The position numbers and the translations under genes are program-made. Below, piece after piece: positions 1 through 4,694 of a stretch of 5,806 bases of DNA; the first letter of the stretch is position 1, and every line of letters begins with the position of its first letter. Under the pieces are notes generated by a model. The model was not told the DNA's origin. It made no database searches and saw only the letters and a program-made list of their open reading frames with translations. This DNA is from Bacteroidota bacterium (GTDB lineage: Bacteria > Bacteroidota > Ignavibacteria > SZUA-365 > JAADGX01): positions 1 to 5,806 of the forward strand of contig JAJRXL010000230.1 of the NCBI GenBank assembly GCA_024276335.1, given 5' to 3'.

Positions 1-324
1 ACCGGGAACCTTGACCACGGTATTCGTCTTCGTCGGTTTGAACGTGACCGTGTACGATCCCGACGTCGGTTTCGTGATGTCGATATACGTGGTCTCGTTG
101 TACGTGGCGTCCAGCAGCTTGAACAACACGTTCCCGCTGACGCCGTTCGCATTCAAAGCATCTACAGCAGCCTTGATTGTGGTGTAATTACCGCCGCTTC
201 CTATCGTGTAGGTGCCGTTGAGTGGCGCTGTAAACGCCGTCGATACACCGAGCGCGAAAATCGCGCAAACCGCCAGTACCGTCAACACGTGACGGTTTCC
301 CGGCATTCGGTAGAAAGGTCTCAT
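1..324 (-). CDS. Secreted surface protein with probable beta-helix fold, N-terminal part (runs off left edge)
   Basis: Reading the minus strand, 108 codons are open from the ATG at 324 to the window edge, so the gene is cut by the window and not necessarily broken. Residues 1-12 are basic (RPFYR, GNRH), 13-28 form a hydrophobic core (VLTVLAVCAIFALGVS), and likely signal peptidase I sites follow A30 (STA) or A33 (FTA). The mature start PLNGTYTIGSGGNYTTI and then AAVDALNANGVSGNV match, from memory, the opening of large secreted proteins in Bacteroidota/Ignavibacteria that continue as parallel beta-helix or Ig-like repeats and often end in a type IX sorting domain; that end is not visible here. 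A second in-frame ATG lies immediately upstream (327-325). I prefer 324 because it is 7 bases from the strong AGGAGG site, while 327 is only 4 away. The export call is firm; fold and surface location are family inference. Confidence 0.8.
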   Translation of the reverse strand, partial: MRPFYRMPGNRHVLTVLAVCAIFALGVSTAFTAPLNGTYTIGSGGNYTTIKAAVDALNANGVSGNVLFKLLDATYNETTYIDITKPTSGSYTVTFKPTKTNTVVKVPG

Positions 325-331
325 CATGCTT

Positions 332-337
332 CCTCCT
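332..337 (-). promoter_or_regulatory. Strong ribosome binding site of the secreted protein gene
   Basis: The minus strand reads AAGGAGGAAGC directly before ATGATG. The AGGAGG core is 4 bases from the first ATG and 7 from the second, which favours the second as the start. Such a full anti-16S match is uncommon in Bacteroidia and is a small clue to lineage. Confidence 0.75.
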
Positions 338-598
338 TCATATTTTCTTGGTACAATACGGATATCCTGGAAAAGTGTTCTGAACTGCGTTTCAACTTTT
401 TTGGAATGCTCGAGCCTGAGCGATGGAATCCACTTTTGACATATAGATCGTCCACAACGCATATACAAGCACATGAATTCACGCATTTTTCTCCTGGCAT
501 CTTGATAGCCATGCTGCTGTAAAACATCCGCTGAAAAACGAAGAAGAAGCTGTACCCACGTTTCCTAAATCTTGTCAAAAGGGCTTCTTTCAGGCTCT

Positions 599-631
599 GA
601 AATATAATGACATAAAACTATTCCAAACAAA
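599..631 (-). promoter_or_regulatory. Candidate Bacteroidota-type promoter for the secreted protein gene
   Basis: On the minus strand, TTTG (631-628) is followed 21 bases later by TATATTTC (606-599). The Bacteroidota primary sigma consensus is TTTG around -33 and TAnnTTTG around -7; the second element matches 7 of 8 positions. It sits in the most AT-rich part of the gap, about 270 bases upstream of the start codon, which would imply a long leader. AT-rich DNA yields such matches by chance, so this is only a candidate. Confidence 0.28.
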
Positions 632-832
632 TCAATTTCTTGGGATTTTCGTTTTTTTAAAATAGTACGGTCATAATCTTCAGTCACGTTCAATTCCACT
701 CTCGCTCCCGAAACCGCTTTTCCGTCATTGGTGTCCACCAGGGACGATTTTTGTCTTCGCCACGGGATTCATGTACGCGATCCACTATCAGGATAAAACC
801 GTCTCGGTATTCGGGATTTATGAAACAAATAG

Positions 833-1582
833 TTATCGCATCGCCTCGAAATCCAGGAGCTGAGCATTCAATCGCCCATCCCGGCCTTGCCATTGTACAA
901 GGCCGTTCAGGGGGACTGCAGGATGTTTCCACACGGTCATGTACGACACGAACCCCGGTAGGGAATTTATCGAAATACACGATGTCACACCCCGGAAGAC
1001 ACCAGCACGCACTTCAAGTGTTTCACTTCGAACCGAATCCGTGCAAGACTGGTTGAAGAGATTCTCCAGTCGCGTGAACCTCCCACTGCTCCACATGACT
1101 TCCCGAGTACCCGTAGTGCGGGTCAATCCATGCTCGTCCCGGTACAGCGTTTCCACGATCCGGATGCGATCGAAGTCGCCGGACCGGATCGCCTCGGCCA
1201 GACCCTTCACCTTGAAGGTCAGGGCGGTTTCTTTCCGCCGCGTCAATGCCCGCACCTCGAGCGTCGCCACACCTCGTTGCACTTCGACGACGCGTAACGA
1301 CAGCACAGATCGTTCCCCGTTCCACACAATGCCATACGTGACGAACTGCCCTTTACGCAGCGGGACGGGGTGCCGGAACATCTCGCTTGAGGTATAGACC
1401 CTCCCCATCCTTCCCTGGAAATATCGATCAATGACCGTATCGTTGGGGCTCCGGACTGCGGGACGGAAGGCACAACCTGACAACCAAGACATCAGAGCAA
1501 CGAACAACCAAACGCGTCGAGTAATTCCGTATCGGTTCCGGAACCGAAAGTCACTGTGGGAAAAAGGAAAAATAACGTACAT
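833..1582 (-). CDS. Putative outer-membrane lipoprotein of unknown function
   Basis: The protein has 249 residues. A long n-region (residues 1-23, with RR at 22-23) precedes the hydrophobic stretch VWLFVALMSWLSGC, a lipobox with Cys37 as the lipidated residue; the next residue is Ala, compatible with outer-membrane sorting. The mature part is beta-strand rich: RKGQFVTYGIVWNGERS near 76-92, then alternating hydrophobic strands. Its C-terminal section has a 'SETLEVRAGVFRGVTSC' stretch (186-202) followed by VWKHPAVPLNGLVQ. That layout recalls secreted DUF3108-like beta proteins ('tetv-vPAGtF...'), but I cannot assign a family. Cys180 and Cys202 could form a disulfide. The ATG at 1582 is the only ATG before the lipobox that leaves a complete signal peptide, although its ribosome site is poor. 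The frame remains open upstream to about 2194, but that extension lies antisense to the next gene and would bury the signal peptide, so it is rejected. The gene is divergent from the PD40-OmpA lipoprotein gene. Confidence 0.8.
   Translation of the reverse strand: MYVIFPFSHSDFRFRNRYGITRRVWLFVALMSWLSGCAFRPAVRSPNDTVIDRYFQGRMGRVYTSSEMFRHPVPLRKGQFVTYGIVWNGERSVLSLRVVEVQRGVATLEVRALTRRKETALTFKVKGLAEAIRSGDFDRIRIVETLYRDEHGLTRTTGTREVMWSSGRFTRLENLFNQSCTDSVRSETLEVRAGVFRGVTSCISINSLPGFVSYMTVWKHPAVPLNGLVQWQGRDGRLNAQLLDFEAMR
1532..1547. repeat. Perfect 16-base palindrome near the divergent start region
   Basis: TCGGTTCCGGAACCGA is its own reverse complement. It lies inside the first codons of the minus-strand lipoprotein gene (encoding FRFRNR) and about 69 bases upstream of the plus-strand lipoprotein start. 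A dimeric regulator could bind here and control both genes. Arg/Asn/Phe codons may equally have produced it by chance, and no second copy was seen. Confidence 0.4.
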
Positions 1583-1615
1583 TATCTCTCGTATTGTCCA
1601 ACTTCGTTCGGGACG
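1583..1615. promoter_or_regulatory. Short divergent gap between two lipoprotein genes
   Basis: Only 33 bases separate the two start codons. This is too short for two non-overlapping promoters, so each promoter must overlap the opposite gene's first codons, or one start is annotated too far upstream. A weak minus-10-like TACATTAT is visible on the plus strand at about 1578-1585 without a convincing minus-35. Both genes have weak Shine-Dalgarno matches (GGGA two bases before the plus start). Confidence 0.4.
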
Positions 1616-3307
1616 ATGAAAAAACTGACGGTTCTTTCGCTTCTTCCCCTTGCGCTGCTTTCCTGCGCCACGCCGTACACCATTACACCGGAAGTAACCA
1701 CGTTCGAGAAACCGGACTCCACGTGCGCGAGCGAGAACCCCGAAGCGCTGAAAACACTGGATACAACTTGCGCATCGGGAACTGAATGCTACTCCCTCCG
1801 GCGGATCAACACGGCGCTGAATTCCCCCGCGGATGACTTCGCGCCCACGTTCGCAATTCTTCCCGGCAAAGAGAAAGGATACGTCCTCTTCACCTCCAAC
1901 CGGCCCTTGCAAGAAAGCGGCGCTGCCGGACCCCAGAACCTGTGGACTTCCCGCGGCCTTTTCGGGATCACCGAGTCTCCACAACCGCTCACCGGTGAAA
2001 CCGGGATCGCGCACATTGGCAGCCCCTCCCTGACACCGGACGGACGAGAGCTCTACTTCGCCGCCAAGAGGTACCGCGATAGCCGGGGGGACGCCGACAT
2101 ATTCAAAGCCCGGCTCCAGGCACGTGGCGACCGTCTCGTCCTCGACAATATAGAAAATGTCAAGGCAATCAACAGCGGCGGTTTCGATTCCCATCCGTCC
2201 ATCTCATCCGACGGCGCCAGGTTGTACTTCACCAGCGACCGCCCGGGGGGCGTGGGCCAATTGGATATCTGGTACACCGAACGTCAGCCGGATGGATCGT
2301 GGGGAGCGCCGAAAAATCTCGGCCCCCCTATCAACACTCCATGCAACGAAATCGCTCCCTTTATCTGCGGCGACGGGAAGACGTTGTATTTCTCTTCGGA
2401 TGGTTTTACCGGGGCGGGCGGCTATGATATTTTCATATCGGAACGAACGAGCAATTCGTGGACTACGCCGGAAAACGTGGGACGCCCCGTAAATACCCGT
2501 TACGACGAGTTGTTCGCCGTTACGCCTCCCACAAGCCGCGCGGACTCGGTCATGTACTTCGCCTCCAACCGCCCGGGCTCGATGAACCTCGATCTTTACA
2601 GCATCACGCCGAATCCATCGCCGCCCAGCATGGTCATCCTTCATGGAATCGTGCGGAACGCCGTGACGGGCGATCCTGTTCCCGGTGCCTCCCTGTTTTG
2701 GAAAGAACGAAGCACGGGCAGGCTTATTGCGCGCGTCCGTACCGGCACTGACGGTTCGTATTACGTCACGCTGGCCAAGGGCGAGGAATACGATGTCGGG
2801 GCCCAGGCGGAGAAATACTTCTTCGATACGTTCCATCTCTCAACGCCGTTGAAACCGGGCGTGAGAAAAATCCGGCAGGATTTCACACTGGCACAAGCGC
2901 TGTCCCTTCGCATCAACTTCCCCTTCAACGATGCGGAAAATCCTTACCCGTACATTCTCGACGAGAATGGCAAACCGGGCCGCATGACCTGGCGCGAGGC
3001 ACTGGAGTTCGTCGCCCTGAACCTGACATCGTGGATCGATCGCCTCGACTACGTAGTCCTGACAGGCCACACCGACTTGACGGGGAGCGAGGAATACAAC
3101 CTTTCCCTCAGCCGCAAACGCGCGGACTTCGTCAAACGCCACCTCGTCAGGGATTTCGGCATTCCGGCGGGGAAAATACGCGTGGAAGCAAAGGGTAAAT
3201 CCGAACCCCTCCCCAGGTTGACAAGCGAGCCCGATTCTCTTTATGAGGCCCGCTTGAGGCGCGTTGTGCTCACGAAGGTCCTCCGAAAACCAGGAGGGGA
3301 CGAATGA
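1616..3307 (+). CDS. Lipoprotein with five PD40 blades, regulatory-like domain and OmpA peptidoglycan-binding domain (PorE-like architecture)
   Basis: The protein has 563 residues. MKKLTVLSLLPLALLSC is a classical lipoprotein signal with Cys17. PD40/WD40-like blades begin near residues 73, 133, 191, 245 and 297; the clearest are DGARLYFTSDRPGG, then DGKTLYFSSDG with GGYDIFISER. Five blades make a small beta-propeller. A carboxypeptidase-regulatory-like beta domain spans about 340-415 (GIVRNAVTGDPVPGASL, TGTDGSYYVTL). From about 429 comes an OmpA C-terminal domain with GHTDLTGSEEYNLSLS and RADFV. Asp487 and Arg502 are the expected diaminopimelate-binding pair, with the same 15-residue spacing as in Acinetobacter OmpA. 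Propeller, regulatory-like and OmpA in this order is the layout of PorE of type IX secretion, which also has an N-terminal TPR absent here. The protein should tether the outer membrane to peptidoglycan. The ATG at 1616 is chosen because it opens directly on the signal peptide; a GTG at 1556 would add 20 residues ahead of it. It is translationally coupled to the next gene. Confidence 0.93.
   Translation: MKKLTVLSLLPLALLSCATPYTITPEVTTFEKPDSTCASENPEALKTLDTTCASGTECYSLRRINTALNSPADDFAPTFAILPGKEKGYVLFTSNRPLQESGAAGPQNLWTSRGLFGITESPQPLTGETGIAHIGSPSLTPDGRELYFAAKRYRDSRGDADIFKARLQARGDRLVLDNIENVKAINSGGFDSHPSISSDGARLYFTSDRPGGVGQLDIWYTERQPDGSWGAPKNLGPPINTPCNEIAPFICGDGKTLYFSSDGFTGAGGYDIFISERTSNSWTTPENVGRPVNTRYDELFAVTPPTSRADSVMYFASNRPGSMNLDLYSITPNPSPPSMVILHGIVRNAVTGDPVPGASLFWKERSTGRLIARVRTGTDGSYYVTLAKGEEYDVGAQAEKYFFDTFHLSTPLKPGVRKIRQDFTLAQALSLRINFPFNDAENPYPYILDENGKPGRMTWREALEFVALNLTSWIDRLDYVVLTGHTDLTGSEEYNLSLSRKRADFVKRHLVRDFGIPAGKIRVEAKGKSEPLPRLTSEPDSLYEARLRRVVLTKVLRKPGGDE
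3292..3297 (+). promoter_or_regulatory. Strong internal ribosome binding site for the second operon gene
   Basis: AGGAGG sits inside the last codons of the PD40-OmpA lipoprotein (encoding PGGDE) six bases before the ATG at 3304. Together with the ATGA stop/start overlap this allows coupled or independent initiation. It is much stronger than the upstream gene's own site, so the second protein may be made in excess. Confidence 0.75.
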
Positions 3308-4692
3308 AGACTTTGGTCATAGCGATGTGCATTACCGGCGCCCTCGTTGCGTTCGCGGGATGCGGATTCTCCCCTTCTCTTTTCACGACGCGTACCGAAA
3401 CGGAAACGCACCATGTTACCCGCATTATCGACGAAGACGTCAAAGTCGAGGATACGGGTGAAGATTACGGGGTGCTCCTGCCCCAGCGGAAGCGCACGGT
3501 GCTTACCCGTAAAAGGATACGCTACGATTCAACGTGCTACTATTACTATCCACGTGTAGCGCGATTGGGACTGGTGGAGATGGCCGGAATCATCAGCACC
3601 GAATCTTCAAGCGGAAGCAACAACATGGGGATGGGACTGCTCGGTATTTACAACTGGTTCACTCCCCTCAACAGAAGAGAAACCGATGTTTTCAACGGAT
3701 ACTTCGGGCGGGTCGGTATGATAGAATGGCGAGTGCCTTTCCTCGGAAGGGATTGGACTTTCGGCACTGCTGTGTTCGAAGGACTCGCGGCAGACGCGGG
3801 AAACGGTCACTACATGTTCGGGATCCTTCCTCTCACCCTCCGCTACCGGTACCCGCTTCTCGAGTACCCAACTCCCTTGACGGTCGAACCTTTCATCACC
3901 CTCGGATACTTTCCCAACACATACTTGAATATGGGCGGGAAACTCCACTTCGGCTCCGTCGGCGGCATGAACCTGTTCGCGCATCTCGGATTCGCAATGG
4001 CGGGATCTTCGATCAATAATGACAGAGACCTGGCGAACAACTATAGTTTCGGTTACGCGGGGCTGGGCATTTCCGTGCTCGATTTCCATTACTCGGAAGA
4101 TGAGATGGACATGGAGTGGAAATACCACGAACCCTTTGCGCGCCGTGTGGGATTCCTGCACCTGACCTTCCTGCAGTCAAGTATCGGAAGCGAGACGTCG
4201 TTCAAGTTTCTCGGTCTGAACTGGGATGGAATGATCATCCAGGTCGGCACCGTCGCCTTCCCCGCAGATTTCATCATGGATAATTTCACGCTGGGGACCT
4301 CGATCGTCAACGGGGTGCTCCTGGGGAACTCGAGCGGCGTACCGATGGTCGGAGCCTCGATCCTCCCGTTGCGGGCGACACTGATGTACCAACTCACACA
4401 GAAGGTCCTTGTGGAACCGTTCTTCGAAGTAAACTACTATCCATCCAACTTCGCTCACCTCGGCGCGCGCGTAAACCTGGGCGATGTCGGTGGGATGAAC
4501 ATCGGGTTTCAAATCGGGGGGGTGTACGGAAACACGGGCGAGTTGAGCCAGCAGTTCGTCGACAACTACACACTCGACGTCAAAGGATTGTACTTCGGCA
4601 TGTCCCTGGGATTGATGGATTTCTATTCCTCCCCCGTGGTGGACTACTATCGAAGCTTACCGTCCTGTGTAACGCCGTTCGGGGAATACTGA
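3304..4692 (+). CDS. Exported beta-rich protein with two tandem modules, putative outer-membrane partner of the PD40-OmpA lipoprotein
   Basis: The protein has 462 residues and I do not recognise its family. The N-terminus MKTLVIAMCITGALVAFAGC is an export signal. Cys20 could be lipidated, though Phe at -3 is atypical for a lipobox, and A16-F17-A18 could instead be a signal peptidase I site. Residues about 21-77 are polar and charged (TRTETETHH, DEDVKVEDTGED, QRKRTVLTRKR), ending in a Cys78-Tyr-Tyr-Tyr-Tyr run. The rest alternates hydrophobic and polar residues with many Gly, Tyr and Phe, as in beta-barrels, and ends in Tyr. Two modules, about 86-264 and 280-442, are clearly related: VEPF at 194/370, VGGMN at 219/395, NNY or DNY at 245/420, LDF or MDF at 259/438. 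The gene overlaps the upstream lipoprotein gene by ATGA, so the products probably work together. An outer-membrane barrel is my best guess; a soluble periplasmic beta protein is the alternative. Confidence 0.85.
   Translation: MKTLVIAMCITGALVAFAGCGFSPSLFTTRTETETHHVTRIIDEDVKVEDTGEDYGVLLPQRKRTVLTRKRIRYDSTCYYYYPRVARLGLVEMAGIISTESSSGSNNMGMGLLGIYNWFTPLNRRETDVFNGYFGRVGMIEWRVPFLGRDWTFGTAVFEGLAADAGNGHYMFGILPLTLRYRYPLLEYPTPLTVEPFITLGYFPNTYLNMGGKLHFGSVGGMNLFAHLGFAMAGSSINNDRDLANNYSFGYAGLGISVLDFHYSEDEMDMEWKYHEPFARRVGFLHLTFLQSSIGSETSFKFLGLNWDGMIIQVGTVAFPADFIMDNFTLGTSIVNGVLLGNSSGVPMVGASILPLRATLMYQLTQKVLVEPFFEVNYYPSNFAHLGARVNLGDVGGMNIGFQIGGVYGNTGELSQQFVDNYTLDVKGLYFGMSLGLMDFYSSPVVDYYRSLPSCVTPFGEY
3826..4095 (+). 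repeat. Internal protein repeat, copy A core (residues 175-264)
   Basis: This is the first copy of a beta module in the 462-residue exported protein. It starts at LPLTLRY, includes VEPFITLGYFPN and VGGMNLFAHLG, and ends at LDFHYS. The weaker upstream part of the module probably begins near residue 86. The relation to copy B is seen at protein level; the DNA has diverged, so the duplication is old. Confidence 0.75.
4363..4629 (+). repeat. Internal protein repeat, copy B core (residues 354-442)
   Basis: This second copy starts at LPLRATLMY, includes VEPFFEVNYYPS and VGGMNIGFQIG, and ends at LMDFYS. The first 36 positions from VEPF align with copy A without a gap, with 14 identities. Copy B is three residues shorter between LPL and VEPF. 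Confidence 0.75.
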
Positions 4693-4694
4693 CT

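Larger units (their letters stand above)
328..832. other. Long intergenic region, AT-rich in the middle, no convincing gene
   Basis: About 505 bases separate the end of the minus-strand lipoprotein gene from the start of the next minus-strand gene. The stretch from roughly 420 to 670 is visibly richer in A+T than the flanking genes. Two minus-strand reading frames cross the region (578-324, TTG start; 980-690). Neither has a supported start, recognisable protein pattern or ribosome binding site; the first has the mixed Lys/Phe/Cys composition of translated non-coding DNA. No tRNA-like cloverleaf or hairpin plus U-tract was found in the direction of either flanking gene. The region most likely holds the promoter and leader of the secreted protein gene. 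Confidence 0.6.

Noticed and set aside
377..385. Short palindrome GTTCTGAAC upstream of the secreted protein gene
   Set aside because: It is only four paired bases per side, within chance expectation, and has no partner copy.
324..578. Minus-strand 84-codon frame overlapping the start of the secreted protein gene
   Set aside because: It has a TTG start without a ribosome binding site, lies in AT-rich DNA and shows no family pattern (a KCVNSCACIC stretch was noted). The ATGA-like overlap with the next gene arises from the ATGATGA start. A leader peptide cannot be fully excluded.
729..752. Hairpin TGGTG-TC-CACCA followed by a T-run on the plus strand
   Set aside because: A terminator in this direction would have no plus-strand gene upstream, and on the minus strand the T-run is on the wrong side.
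690..980. Minus-strand 96-codon frame overlapping the 3' end of the lipoprotein gene
   Set aside because: Half of it overlaps the lipoprotein in another frame. The lipoprotein ends naturally (LLDFEAMR), so a frameshifted longer C-terminus is not needed.
1556..1615. GTG start adding 20 residues to the PD40-OmpA lipoprotein
   Set aside because: It would bury the clean MKKL...LLSC lipoprotein signal, and the added segment overlaps the opposite gene's start.
1583..2194. In-frame upstream extension of the minus-strand lipoprotein (total 453 residues)
   Set aside because: It is antisense to the well-supported PD40-OmpA gene, has a low-quality Arg/Gly/Cys-rich composition, and would place a lipoprotein signal in the middle of the protein.
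2204..2836. Minus-strand open frame of 210 codons inside the PD40-OmpA gene
   Set aside because: It is a shadow of the plus-strand gene: Arg/Ala-rich, no recognisable motif, and the sense frame has clear domains.
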